Of a DNA stretch of 64,000 nucleotides, positions 8,838 to 17,460 are shown one piece after another. Each line of letters opens with the position of its first letter. Positions within the stretch are counted from its first letter, which is position 1. Origin of the DNA: Bradyrhizobium ontarionense (lineage in GTDB: Bacteria; Pseudomonadota; Alphaproteobacteria; Rhizobiales; Xanthobacteraceae); the NCBI RefSeq assembly GCF_021088345.1, contig NZ_CP088156.1:5084001-5148000 (forward strand). Reading direction: 5' to 3'. The notes under the pieces are model-generated. The model was given only the letters and a program-made list of their open reading frames with translations. It was not told where the DNA came from and did no database searches. A program made the position numbers and the translations under genes.

Positions 8838-10793
8838 TCAGACCTGCTTGCGCTGGCGCAGGAAACGGCCAAGCAGGCGCCGCTTTCCCTTGCGCGGAAT
8901 GAGATCGATGTCGCTCACCAATTTGGCGCCGCCCTTGCGCCGCTCGAGCACGATCTTGCGGCTGTGAAACGCCTCGAGCTCGGCCCGATGGGCGACGCTG
9001 ACGATGGTCGCCTTCGGGAGCTCGCTGGTGACCATCTCCATCATTTCATCCTGGCTCTTCTCGTCGAGGGCCGACGTCGCCTCGTCGAGCACGACGATGT
9101 CAGGGGCGTGCAGCAACAGCCGCGCGAAGGCGAGGCGCTGCTTCTCGCCGCCCGACAAGGTCTGGTCCCACGGCGCCTCCTCCTCGATCCGGTCCTGGAG
9201 GTGATCGAGCCCGACCTTGTGCAGGGCTTCCCCGACCCGCTCCACATTCCAGTCCTCAGCGGCGCCAGGATAGGCCACGGCGCGGCGCAGGCTTCCCGAC
9301 GGCACGTAGGGCCGCTGCGGCAGCATGAACAGCCGGCGGTCGGGATGGAAGTTGATGCTGCCGCCGCCCCACGGCCAGAGCCCCGCGATCGCGCGCACCA
9401 GCGTGCTCTTGCCGGTGCCGGATTCGCCAGCCACCAGCAGGCGCTCGCCGGGATCGACCACGACCTCGGTCTCGCCGACCACGGCGGTGCCGTCGTCGAG
9501 CGTGACCGACAGATCGTTCAGGCTGAGCATCGCCTCACCCGTGGTCTCGCCGCGCTTGATGCGGCCGAAACCATCACCGCGCTCGGCGCGCTCGAGCGCA
9601 TCGAGCGACATCATCAGCGATGCAATGCGGCGGGCGCAGGCGTTCCAGTCGGCCAGGCGCGGATAGTTGTCGACGAGCCAGCCGAACGCGGTCTGCACGA
9701 TCGTGAACGCGCTCGCGGCCTGCATCACCTGGCCGAGCGTCATGCTGCCGTCGAGAAATTTTGGCGCGCACAACAGCAGCGGCACGACCGGGGCGATCAG
9801 GCTCGAGCCCTGCGACACCAGCGTGGTGCGCATGTGCTGGCCGGCCAGCCGCGCCCATTGCTGCAGCACGCTGCCGAAGGTCCTGTCGATGCCGGCGCGC
9901 TCCTCGGTCTCGCCGCCGAGCAGCGCGATGCTTTCGCCATTCTCCCGCACGCGCGTCAGTGTGTAACGGAATTCGGCTTCCGCCTGGTTCTTGTCCTCCG
10001 AGATCTGCACGAAGCGGCGGCCGATCACCATGATCGAACCCGAGGCGATGGCGGCGTAGACGATCGCCGCGATCACGAGGAAGCCGGGAATCGTGACCTC
10101 GGTTGCGCCCAGATGAACCGTGAGCGCGCCGCCGATGGTCCAGAGCACGACGATGAAGGTCACAGCCGAGAGCAGCGCCGAGGTCACACCGGCCACGAAG
10201 TCGACCGGCGAGTCGGTTGCGATCCGCAGATCCTCGGCGATCCGGTATTCCGGGTTCTTGTGATCGCCGCTGACGAGGTTGAGCTGATAGTAGCGACCGC
10301 TGCTCAGCCAGCGCGTGATCACGCTGTTGGTGAGCCAGGCGCGCCAGCGCCGCTGGATTGCCATCCGCGCATAGACCTGCGCGACACCGAGGATGACGCT
10401 GCCGATCGCCAGCGGGAAGAAGATCGCGGTGAGATGAAAGACGGTTGCCGCATCGCGCTTCTCGATCGCATCGAAGATCGATCGATTCCAGACATTGATG
10501 CCGTATTGAAACGCGACGGTCGCGACGATCAGCAACAGCAGGCTGATCGTGAGCGGCCACGCCAGCCGGTCGCCGATCTTGCCCCAATAGCCGCGCGCGC
10601 TGATCCAAAAACGTGTCAGCAGATAGCGTTTGCGCAGTTGCTCGGCCTCTTCCGGCGAGAGCTCGGGATCAGGCTCGACCAGCTCGGGCGGGGGCGGCTC
10701 GACGTGGTCGCCATTCTCGGCGGCGATCTCGATGATCGGCGCCTGCTCGGGCTGCTGCGCAGCCCGCCGCGCGATGTCCTGGACCTGTCCCAT
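8838..10793 (-). CDS. ABC transporter, fused permease/ATPase of the SbmA/BacA-like (BclA/YddA) type
   Basis: A 651-residue inner-membrane protein. Residues 1-60 are an acidic cytoplasmic leader. About 70-350 hold six hydrophobic segments of the SbmA_BacA/ABC_membrane_2 type, with 'WNRSIFDAIEKRDAATV' and 'NPEYRIAEDLRIATDSPVDF' as signature stretches. About 420-640 form an ATPase with Walker A GESGTGKST, an LSGGEKQRLAFARLL signature and Walker B VVLDEATSALDE. This domain build is that of Bradyrhizobium BclA, which imports defensin-like plant peptides and is needed for bacteroid differentiation in some legume nodules; it is also that of related paralogues with unknown cargo, so I give no symbol. 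It is followed on the same strand by the FkbM gene. Confidence 0.9.
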   Translation of the reverse strand: MGQVQDIARRAAQQPEQAPIIEIAAENGDHVEPPPPELVEPDPELSPEEAEQLRKRYLLTRFWISARGYWGKIGDRLAWPLTISLLLLIVATVAFQYGINVWNRSIFDAIEKRDAATVFHLTAIFFPLAIGSVILGVAQVYARMAIQRRWRAWLTNSVITRWLSSGRYYQLNLVSGDHKNPEYRIAEDLRIATDSPVDFVAGVTSALLSAVTFIVVLWTIGGALTVHLGATEVTIPGFLVIAAIVYAAIASGSIMVIGRRFVQISEDKNQAEAEFRYTLTRVRENGESIALLGGETEERAGIDRTFGSVLQQWARLAGQHMRTTLVSQGSSLIAPVVPLLLCAPKFLDGSMTLGQVMQAASAFTIVQTAFGWLVDNYPRLADWNACARRIASLMMSLDALERAERGDGFGRIKRGETTGEAMLSLNDLSVTLDDGTAVVGETEVVVDPGERLLVAGESGTGKSTLVRAIAGLWPWGGGSINFHPDRRLFMLPQRPYVPSGSLRRAVAYPGAAEDWNVERVGEALHKVGLDHLQDRIEEEAPWDQTLSGGEKQRLAFARLLLHAPDIVVLDEATSALDEKSQDEMMEMVTSELPKATIVSVAHRAELEAFHSRKIVLERRKGGAKLVSDIDLIPRKGKRRLLGRFLRQRKQV

Positions 10794-10856
10794 GGCGCGA
10801 TAACAGCAACAAAAGCAGATGGTTCCCGGCCGGGTTCCACTGCATCCCGGGAGGTG

Positions 10857-13010
10857 TCAATGCACCTCGGAGCCATGCACCACCGATGGTGCGCGGTAGA
10901 GCGGGACGGGCACGACCCTGCGCAGGACGCGGGACAATTCCTCGATCGAATAGGGCTTGCGCAACAGCTCGAAGCCGTGCGTGCCCTGTTGCGCCAGCAC
11001 GTGGCTGTAGCCGCTGGCCAGCACCACCGGCACGTTGAGCTCGAGCCGGCGGATCTCCTCGGCGAATTCGAGCCCTGTCATGCCGGGCATGACGACGTCG
11101 GTGAACACGACGTCGAAGCGGGTCATGCCGCTGATCAATTCCTCGAGCGCGTCGTTGGCATTGTCCACCAGCGTGGTGCGATAGCCGAGCTCGGCCAGGG
11201 CCTCGGTGGCCGAGCGGCCGACAGCGATGTTGTCCTCGACCACCAGCACCGACATGCCGTCGCCGCCGATCGGGACGGACGGCTGGGGATCGGCGTGGGT
11301 CTGCCCGCTCACGCCCGCGATACGCGGCAAATACAGCGTGAAGGTCGCGCCGCGTCCGGGTTCGCTGAGCACGCCGATCTCGCCGCCGGACTGCTTGGCG
11401 AAGCCGAACACCTGGGACAGGCCAAGACCGGTGCCCTGCCCGATCGTCTTGGTGGTGAAGAACGGCTCGAAGATCCGGCCGACCTGCTCCGGCGGAATGC
11501 CGACGCCGGTGTCGCGGACCGCGACGGCGACGTAGCCGAGCGGCGGACGATCATGCGGCGCGACGGGAGTCGGCAGCTCGGCCACGGGTGCAACAGCGAT
11601 GTTGAGGAGTCCCTGGCCGGCCATGGCGTCCCGGGCGTTGACGGCCATGTTGATCAGGGCCGTCTCGAACTGGCCGGCGTCGGCATTGACGTAGCACGGC
11701 TCGTCCGGAACCGAGGTCACGACCTCGATGCGAGAGCCGACCAGGGTCCTGGTCATGTCGCGCAAGGTGGCGACGCTGCGGCCGATGTCGAACACCTCCG
11801 GCTTCAGCGCCTGGCGCCGGGCGAAGGCGAGCAGCTGCGAGGTCAGCTTGGAGGCGCGCGCGACCGTGTCGGAGATGGCGTCGATGTAGCGCTGCCGCCG
11901 CTCGTCGGGGAGGTTGGGCCGTCGCAGCAGGTCGGCCGAGGCCCGGATCACCGTGAGCAGGTTGTTGAAGTCGTGCGCGACGCCACCGGTGAGCTGGCCG
12001 AGCGCTTCCATGCGCTGGCTGTGCTTGAGGGCGTCCTCGGCTTCCAGTCGGCGCGCGGCCTCGACGTAGAGGTGCTCGGTGCGCCGCCTGGCCAGGGCTA
12101 GGAAGATGATCAGCAGAACCGTGGCGGGGACGCCGAAGATCAGATGCCGGCTGATCGTGGACAGCCAACGGTTGCGGATGGTCGCCGTCTCGAGCCCGGT
12201 GGAAACATAGATTGGATAGCCGGAGAGCCGCTGGTAGCCGACACGCCGCTCGACCCCATCGACGGGCGAGGTCTCCGTGACCAGCTGCTCGGTATCGGCG
12301 GCACCCGCCGGGATGTCGCCCGGCGTCGAAGCGGTGCCTCCTTGAACAGCGGCGGGGAAACGCGCCAGGATCAGGCCGTCGAAGCGGCGCAGCGCGAAGT
12401 AGCTGCCCGGCGCACGGCCGATGCGGGCATAGAAGTGCTCGAAATAGTCGGGAAGAATCGAGGCCTGAATGATGCCCGTGAAGCTGCCGTCGTCGCTCTG
12501 GCGCCGGCGGCTGATGCCGAAGAAGGCCGCACCTTGATAGGGCGAGCGCGGCGTCAGCGGCGCGCCGATGAAGGTGCCGATGCTGTCCTTGACGTGGGCG
12601 CTGAAATAGTCGCGGTCGGCGAAGGTCATGTCCGGCGCCGGATAGATCATGCTGTTGACGAGCGGCCGGCCATTGGCGTCGAACACCCAGGCCGACTTCA
12701 TCTGCGGCAGCGAGTCCGCCAGCTGGCGAAGCCGCGCATGCAGCGCCTGCCCCCGCGTCCGGATGTCGGTATCGGACAGATCGCGGACGATCTCGTCGAT
12801 CTCCGACAGGCTGCGGTCGATGGTCTCGAACACCTTCAGCGCATGCTCGTGGACAACGTCCAGCGAACGGCGGATCTCGCGATCGGCTTCCTCGGAAGTC
12901 GTGCCGTAGGATACGTGAGCGGCGATCAGGAACAGCGCGACGGGAAGCGCGAGCGACGCGACCATCATCCATCGCAACATCGTCAGCGATTTGCTTTGTG
13001 CCGTCTGCAC
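10857..13010 (-). CDS. Hybrid sensor histidine kinase/response regulator with periplasmic Cache domain
   Basis: A 717-residue membrane-bound kinase. One membrane segment at about residues 13-34, a periplasmic double-Cache-type sensor (about 40-275, with 'MKSAWVFDANGRPLVNS' and 'FADRDYFSAHV'), and a second membrane segment near 285-305. A dimerisation domain has the phospho-accepting His in GGVAHDFNNLLTVI (His about 345). The ATPase domain has the NMAVNARDAM N-box and GTGLGLSQVFG G2 box. A C-terminal receiver domain (about 600-710) has Asp in FTDVVMPGMTG (about 639). The kinase class (HDFNN) is common in Bradyrhizobium orphan hybrid kinases. No response-regulator gene adjoins it. The signal is unknown; Cache domains usually bind small organic ligands. 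Confidence 0.92.
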   Translation of the reverse strand: MQTAQSKSLTMLRWMMVASLALPVALFLIAAHVSYGTTSEEADREIRRSLDVVHEHALKVFETIDRSLSEIDEIVRDLSDTDIRTRGQALHARLRQLADSLPQMKSAWVFDANGRPLVNSMIYPAPDMTFADRDYFSAHVKDSIGTFIGAPLTPRSPYQGAAFFGISRRRQSDDGSFTGIIQASILPDYFEHFYARIGRAPGSYFALRRFDGLILARFPAAVQGGTASTPGDIPAGAADTEQLVTETSPVDGVERRVGYQRLSGYPIYVSTGLETATIRNRWLSTISRHLIFGVPATVLLIIFLALARRRTEHLYVEAARRLEAEDALKHSQRMEALGQLTGGVAHDFNNLLTVIRASADLLRRPNLPDERRQRYIDAISDTVARASKLTSQLLAFARRQALKPEVFDIGRSVATLRDMTRTLVGSRIEVVTSVPDEPCYVNADAGQFETALINMAVNARDAMAGQGLLNIAVAPVAELPTPVAPHDRPPLGYVAVAVRDTGVGIPPEQVGRIFEPFFTTKTIGQGTGLGLSQVFGFAKQSGGEIGVLSEPGRGATFTLYLPRIAGVSGQTHADPQPSVPIGGDGMSVLVVEDNIAVGRSATEALAELGYRTTLVDNANDALEELISGMTRFDVVFTDVVMPGMTGLEFAEEIRRLELNVPVVLASGYSHVLAQQGTHGFELLRKPYSIEELSRVLRRVVPVPLYRAPSVVHGSEVH

Positions 13011-13065
13011 GGTCGCTCCAGCCGTTGGAACGGCGACATTACTGCAATCGGGCGGAGCTACAAAG

Positions 13066-13105
13066 CAGCAGCGCCCGGAACTTGTGACGGTTCCGGGCGC
13101 TGCTG
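13066..13105 (-). terminator. Strong hairpin downstream of sdhB
   Basis: A perfect 16-bp stem (13066-13081 with 13090-13105, CAGCAGCGCCCGGAAC and its complement) closes an 8-base loop. It lies 46 bases past the sdhB stop codon and just upstream of the histidine kinase gene. On the minus strand only a short T-run (CTTTG) follows, so it is likely a terminator or a 3' end stabiliser of the sdh mRNA. Confidence 0.75.
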
Positions 13106-13151
13106 GTGTGATGATAGGCTTGGAAGAGAGGCTTGGAATTCTCCGACCCGG

Positions 13152-13934
13152 CTAGATCTGCCGCTCGACCAGCTTCAGCTTCAGCTCAGCGATCGCCTCG
13201 GCCGGGTTCAGCCCCTTCGGGCAGGCCTTGGCGCAGTTCATGATGGTGTGGCAGCGATACAGCCGGAACGGATCCTCGAGATTGTCGAGCCGTTCGCCGG
13301 TGGCCTCGTCGCGGCTGTCCTTGACCCAGCGGTTGGCCTGCAGCAGCGCGGCCGGCCCGAGATAGCGCTCGCTGTTCCACCAGTAGCTCGGGCACGAGGT
13401 CGAGCAGCAGGCGCACAGGATGCACTCGTAGAGGCCGTCGAGCTTCTCGCGATCCTCATGGCTCTGCCGCCATTCCTTCTGCGGCGTCGCCGAGGTCGTC
13501 TTCAGCCACGGCTCGATCGAGGCATATTGCGCGTAGAAATTGGTGAGGTCGGGAACGAGATCCTTCACCACCGGCTGGTGCGGCAGCGGGTTGACCTTGA
13601 CCGCGCCGTCCTTCACGTCGTGCATCGACTTGGTGCAGGCCAGCGTGTTCTGGCCGTCGATGTTCATCGCGCAGGAGCCGCACACGCCCTCGCGGCAGGA
13701 GCGGCGGAAGGTCAGCGACGGATCGATGTGGTTCTTGATCCAGATCAGGCCGTCGAGGACCATCGGACCGCAATCGTTGACGTCGACATAATAGGTGTCG
13801 ACGCTCGGATTCTTGCCGTCGTCCGGATTCCAGCGATAGACCTTGAACTCGCGAACCTCGGCGGCGCTCGACGGCTTGGGCCAGGTCTTGCCGCCGGTGA
13901 TCTGCGAATTCTTCGGAAGTGCGAACTCAGCCAT
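13152..13934 (-). CDS. sdhB: Succinate dehydrogenase iron-sulfur subunit
   Basis: A 260-residue subunit of complex II that passes electrons from FAD to ubiquinone. Ligands for the 2Fe-2S cluster are in [12 protein letters not shown] with a further Cys in NTLACTK. The 4Fe-4S and 3Fe-4S ligands are in [16 protein letters not shown] and [17 protein letters not shown]. Length and motif spacing are normal. It is the last gene of sdhCDAB, 51 bases after sdhA, and a strong hairpin follows. Confidence 0.97.
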   Translation of the reverse strand: MAEFALPKNSQITGGKTWPKPSSAAEVREFKVYRWNPDDGKNPSVDTYYVDVNDCGPMVLDGLIWIKNHIDPSLTFRRSCREGVCGSCAMNIDGQNTLACTKSMHDVKDGAVKVNPLPHQPVVKDLVPDLTNFYAQYASIEPWLKTTSATPQKEWRQSHEDREKLDGLYECILCACCSTSCPSYWWNSERYLGPAALLQANRWVKDSRDEATGERLDNLEDPFRLYRCHTIMNCAKACPKGLNPAEAIAELKLKLVERQI

Positions 13935-13985
13935 TTCAGAGGGCCTTCTCAGTTGTCACGGACCGGGCTTAGTACACGCGCGCGA

Positions 13986-15821
13986 TCAATAGACGCGGGC
14001 TTTGGGCGGGATGTACTGCACGTCGTTGGTCATGGTGTAGTTGTGCACCGGACGGAAATCGATCGTGGTCTTGCCGTCCTTGTTGTCGATCCACGCCAGC
14101 GTGTGCTTCATCCAGGTCTTGTCGTCGCGATCGGGGAAATCCTCGCGGGCGTGGGCGCCGCGGCTCTCGGTGCGGTTCCCCGCCGAGTCCATCGTCACCA
14201 CCGCCTGCGCGATCAGGTTGTCGAACTCCAGCGTCTCGATCAGATCCGAATTCCACACCAGCGAGCGGTCGGACACGGCGATGTCGCCGATGCCGCCATG
14301 GACCTTGTGGATCAGGTTGTGGCCTTCCTGCAGTACATCGCCGGTGCGGAACACGGCGCAGTTGGTCTGCATCACGTGCTGCATGCTCTCGCGCAGCTTC
14401 GCGGTCGGCGTGCCGCCGGAGGAGTAGCGGTAGCGATCGAGCCGGCCGAGCGCGAGGTCCGCCGAATCCTTCGGCAGGTCGGGCTGCTTGCCGTTGGGCG
14501 TCAGCTTCTCGGCCAGCCGCAGCGCGGCCGCACGGCCGAACACCACGAGGTCGATCAGCGAGTTCGAGCCGAGACGGTTGGCGCCGTGCACCGACACGCA
14601 GGCCGCCTCGCCCACCGCCATCAGGCCGGGCACGATGGCGTTGTCGTCGCCGTCCTTCTTGGTCAGCACCTCGGCGTGATAGTTGGTCGGGATGCCGCCC
14701 ATGTTGTAGTGCACCGTAGGCACGATCGGGATCGGCTCGCGGGTCACGTCGACATTGGCGAAGATCTTGGCCGATTCGGAGATGCCGGGCAGCCGCTCGG
14801 CCAGCACCTTCGGATCGAGATGGTCGAGATGCAGGAAGATGTGGTCCTTCTTCTTGCCGACGCCGCGGCCCTCGCGGATCTCGATGGTCATCGCCCGCGA
14901 CACGACGTCACGCGAGGCGAGGTCCTTGGCGGAGGGCGCGTAGCGCTCCATGAAGCGCTCGCCCTCGGCGTTGACGAGATAGCCGCCCTCGCCGCGCGCA
15001 CCCTCGGTGACCAGACAGCCCGAGCCGTAGATGCCGGTCGGGTGGAACTGCACGAACTCCATGTCCTGCAGCGGCAGGCCGGCGCGCAGCGCCATGCCGC
15101 CGCCGTCGCCGGTGCAGGTATGCGCCGAGGTGCAGGAGGCGTAGGCGCGGCCGTAGCCGCCGGTCGCCAGGATCGTGGTCTGGGCGCGGAAGCGGTGCAA
15201 GGTGCCGTCATCGAGCTTCAGCGCAATGACGCCGCGGCAGACGCCCTGGTCGTCCATGATCAGGTCGATGGCGAAGAATTCGATGAAGAACTCCGCGGCG
15301 TGTCGCAGCGACTGGCCATACATGGTGTGCAGCATGGCATGGCCGGTGCGGTCGGCGGCGGCGCAGGTGCGCTGCGCCTGGCCCTTGCCGTAGTCCAGCG
15401 TCATGCCGCCGAACGGCCGCTGGTAGATCTTGCCATCCTCGGTGCGCGAGAACGGCACGCCCCAATGCTCGAGCTCGTAGACCGCCTCGGGCGCGTTGCG
15501 CACCATGTATTCGATCGCGTCCTGGTCGCCGAGCCAGTCCGACCCCTTGACGGTGTCGTACATGTGCCAGCGCCAGTCGTCCTGATGCATGTTGCCGAGC
15601 GAGGCGGAGATGCCGCCTTGCGCCGCTACCGTGTGCGAGCGGGTCGGGAACACCTTGGTGATGCATGCGGTGCGCAGGCCCGCTTCGCTGCAGCCGACGA
15701 CGGCGCGCAGGCCGGCGCCGCCGGCGCCGACGACGACGACGTCATAGGTGTGATCCTCGATCGGATAGGCTTTTCCGTTCGTCGCGGGCGCGCCGTTCGC
15801 GCTGCCATTTGCGCCGGCCAT
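13986..15821 (-). CDS. sdhA: Succinate dehydrogenase flavoprotein subunit
   Basis: A 611-residue subunit that oxidises succinate to fumarate in the TCA cycle at the cytoplasmic face of the inner membrane. The FAD-binding [16 protein letters not shown] motif lies near residues 29-44, the [10 protein letters not shown] segment carries the His that holds FAD covalently, and [15 protein letters not shown] and '[15 protein letters not shown]' belong to the active-site region. A 26-residue Ala/Gly/Asn-rich N-terminus ([19 protein letters not shown]) precedes the domain. Its start lies 2 bases after the sdhD stop codon, consistent with one operon. Confidence 0.98.
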   Translation of the reverse strand: MAGANGSANGAPATNGKAYPIEDHTYDVVVVGAGGAGLRAVVGCSEAGLRTACITKVFPTRSHTVAAQGGISASLGNMHQDDWRWHMYDTVKGSDWLGDQDAIEYMVRNAPEAVYELEHWGVPFSRTEDGKIYQRPFGGMTLDYGKGQAQRTCAAADRTGHAMLHTMYGQSLRHAAEFFIEFFAIDLIMDDQGVCRGVIALKLDDGTLHRFRAQTTILATGGYGRAYASCTSAHTCTGDGGGMALRAGLPLQDMEFVQFHPTGIYGSGCLVTEGARGEGGYLVNAEGERFMERYAPSAKDLASRDVVSRAMTIEIREGRGVGKKKDHIFLHLDHLDPKVLAERLPGISESAKIFANVDVTREPIPIVPTVHYNMGGIPTNYHAEVLTKKDGDDNAIVPGLMAVGEAACVSVHGANRLGSNSLIDLVVFGRAAALRLAEKLTPNGKQPDLPKDSADLALGRLDRYRYSSGGTPTAKLRESMQHVMQTNCAVFRTGDVLQEGHNLIHKVHGGIGDIAVSDRSLVWNSDLIETLEFDNLIAQAVVTMDSAGNRTESRGAHAREDFPDRDDKTWMKHTLAWIDNKDGKTTIDFRPVHNYTMTNDVQYIPPKARVY

Positions 15822-15823
15822 GG

Positions 15824-16222
15824 CTAGACTCCAGAAGACAGTTTGATGAGGGCGTAGATCGAGGCGAGCGCCACGGTCACGGCGAAGAAGTTGTTGGCCA
15901 TGATCGAGATCAGCTTCAGCGGCTCGCTGTGGACGTAGTCCTCGATCACGACCTGCATGCCGATCTTCATGTGCCAGCAGCTCGCGATCACGAACAGCAG
16001 CATGATCAAGGCGATCGGCAGCGAGCCCAGGATCTGCGCCGCGCCGGCCTGGTTGCGGCCGAGCAGCATGATCACGACGACGACGACGGGGACGATGAGA
16101 AGGGTCATCGCCACGGCCGTCAGGCGTTGCCGCCAGAAATCTCCGGTGCCCGAATGCGCCGCACCGAGATTGCGGACCCGTCCGAGTGGGGTGCGCATCG
16201 ATTTTGCGCGTACGTTGCTCAT
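15824..16222 (-). CDS. sdhD: Succinate dehydrogenase membrane anchor subunit
   Basis: A 132-residue hydrophobic protein with three membrane segments (about residues 35-57, 65-86 and 107-128). The [15 protein letters not shown] segment carries the His region that faces haem b and the quinone site. Start at ATG 16222, overlapping the sdhC stop codon by four bases (ATGA), so the two anchors are translationally coupled. A longer open frame upstream overlaps sdhC in another frame and is not used. The protein anchors SdhAB and forms the quinone pocket. Confidence 0.93.
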   Translation of the reverse strand: MSNVRAKSMRTPLGRVRNLGAAHSGTGDFWRQRLTAVAMTLLIVPVVVVVIMLLGRNQAGAAQILGSLPIALIMLLFVIASCWHMKIGMQVVIEDYVHSEPLKLISIMANNFFAVTVALASIYALIKLSSGV

Positions 16223-16617
16223 CGGCCGCCTCCCACTGCGTAGGCCACGATCCACACCAGAACGGTCAGGAAGATGCCGCCGATCAGTGCACCCCAGGTC
16301 AGCGCCTCGCGCTCGTTGGGCTTGAAGCCGTAGCCGAGATCCCAGACGAAGTGGCGGATGCCGGACAGCAGATGGTGCAGAAGCGCCCAGGTGTAGCCGA
16401 AGATGATCAGGCGGCCGAGGAAGCTGCCCATGAAGCCCTGGACGTAGGAGTAGGCGCTGGGACCGGATGCGGCGGCGATCAGCCACCAGGCCAGCAGCAG
16501 CGTCCCGAAATATAGTGCAACACCGGTGGCGCGATGGACGATCGACAAGATCATCGTCAGCGTCCAGCGGTAGGTTTGCAGATGCGGCGAAAGCGGTCGT
16601 TCGATCCTGGCTGTCAT
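16219..16617 (-). CDS. sdhC: Succinate dehydrogenase cytochrome b556 subunit
   Basis: A 132-residue membrane subunit with three hydrophobic segments. '[12 protein letters not shown]' and '[12 protein letters not shown]' near the N-terminus, and '[13 protein letters not shown]' with the haem-ligand His, are family signatures. The ATG at 16617 gives the normal start ([12 protein letters not shown]); the open frame upstream lacks family sequence. It is the first gene of the operon, so the sdh promoter should lie in the 566-base region to its right. Confidence 0.94.
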   Translation of the reverse strand: MTARIERPLSPHLQTYRWTLTMILSIVHRATGVALYFGTLLLAWWLIAAASGPSAYSYVQGFMGSFLGRLIIFGYTWALLHHLLSGIRHFVWDLGYGFKPNEREALTWGALIGGIFLTVLVWIVAYAVGGGR

Positions 16618-17183
16618 TGGTTGCTTTGATGATTTCTTGTGGGCCGTGAACGGAAGGGGCTTGCGGCCGTGTGGATCGGCAAGGCGGCTTTTATTTACGG
16701 AGAAGGAACAGGCGTTGCAACGGCCAAATGGCTCAAAACCGAACAGCGATTCACTGCTACAGGCCCGCGGAAAAAGGATCAAACGCGAGCGTGGTATACC
16801 AGGGCTCGCTCACACGAGAATATAGCGAATTTCGATTCATCTCTACTCCTCCGCACGGGTCGTGACGGCAGGTCCTGAGCATTGAATAACGCCGATCGGA
16901 GAGCATTGATTCACCGCTTAACTACGGATCCCGGTTCGCTGGTTTCGCGGGCGAATGGCCCCGCCAGTCTGATCTTTCTGCAAACCTGACCGGAAGGATT
17001 CGCGGGGCAAACGCCCGCCACCGAGTGACCCGGCCGGTGGCACATCGCGGCGGATGCGGAGCGTCCATCGACTTCGGAGCGTCCGCACCGCGTGGCTTCG
17101 GTCGATTTTGCCGCATGTCAGCAAGCGACGAAGCGGCCTAGTCTCGAGGCGTTGTAACGCACGACGCGGTGCAGGGGGCTCCG
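16618..17183. other. Gene-free region between sdhC and a small membrane protein gene
   Basis: No convincing coding sequence is visible in 566 bases. It should hold the sdhCDAB promoter (leftward) and the promoter of the gene at 17184 (rightward). I do not see clear sigma-70 hexamers for either. The only notable site is the TGGTATACCA palindrome at 16792, listed separately. Base composition is somewhat lower in GC around 16680-16900, as usual for promoter DNA. Confidence 0.6.
16792..16801. promoter_or_regulatory. Possible GntR/FadR-type operator (TGGTATACCA)
   Basis: A perfect 10-bp palindrome TGGTATACCA sits 175 bases upstream of sdhC. The sequence fits the T-GT-x-AC-A core bound by many FadR/FCD-type GntR regulators. 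It lies within a larger GAGC...GCTC inverted pair. No GntR gene is in the window. A single short palindrome may arise by chance, so this is a pointer only. Confidence 0.3.
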
Positions 17184-17441
17184 ATGCCGCTTCCAACGGT
17201 CACGCCAACAACCAGTGAACGACCGGCGGCGCTGCCGGTGCGAAGATCGTCCGCGCATGAGCCGGCCGAAGAGCCGCTGACCTGCATCCTCGGCTTCTCC
17301 GCCGCCGGCCTGTTCGCGGCGTGCCTGGCGCTCGCGATCCAGCACGAGATCGCCTGGCTCGCCGTGCTCGAATTCGTGCTGATCTGCGCCGCGCCGCCGC
17401 TGGCCGCGCTCGCAGGGCTGGCGATCGGACGCCGGCGTTGA
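17184..17441 (+). CDS. Small membrane protein of unknown function
   Basis: An 85-residue protein with a polar N-terminal third (PTTSERPAALPVRRSSAHEP), then two hydrophobic segments (about residues 35-55 and 58-80) ending in IGRRR. The ATG at 17184 follows AGGGGG with a 6-base spacing, a good ribosome binding site; an upstream in-frame codon at 17169 has none. I recognise no family. A CGCCGGC/GCCGGCG hairpin spans its stop codon (17430-17448), between it and the convergent matB. Confidence 0.6.
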   Translation: MPLPTVTPTTSERPAALPVRRSSAHEPAEEPLTCILGFSAAGLFAACLALAIQHEIAWLAVLEFVLICAAPPLAALAGLAIGRRR

Positions 17442-17460
17442 GCCGGCGCCGCGCCGTCGG

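Noticed and set aside
8775..12101. A 1108-codon open frame on the plus strand opposite the ABC exporter and histidine kinase
   Set aside because: It runs antisense to two genes with clear motifs; its composition (Arg/His/Asp/Ala-rich) is the usual shadow of high-GC codons.
12144..15827. A 1227-codon plus-strand open frame opposite sdhA, sdhB and the kinase
   Set aside because: Antisense shadow of sdhA and sdhB; no domain motif.
16637..16878. Three short overlapping plus-strand frames upstream of sdhC
   Set aside because: Three frames open at once in the same short stretch, with no motif or ribosome site; probably promoter DNA.
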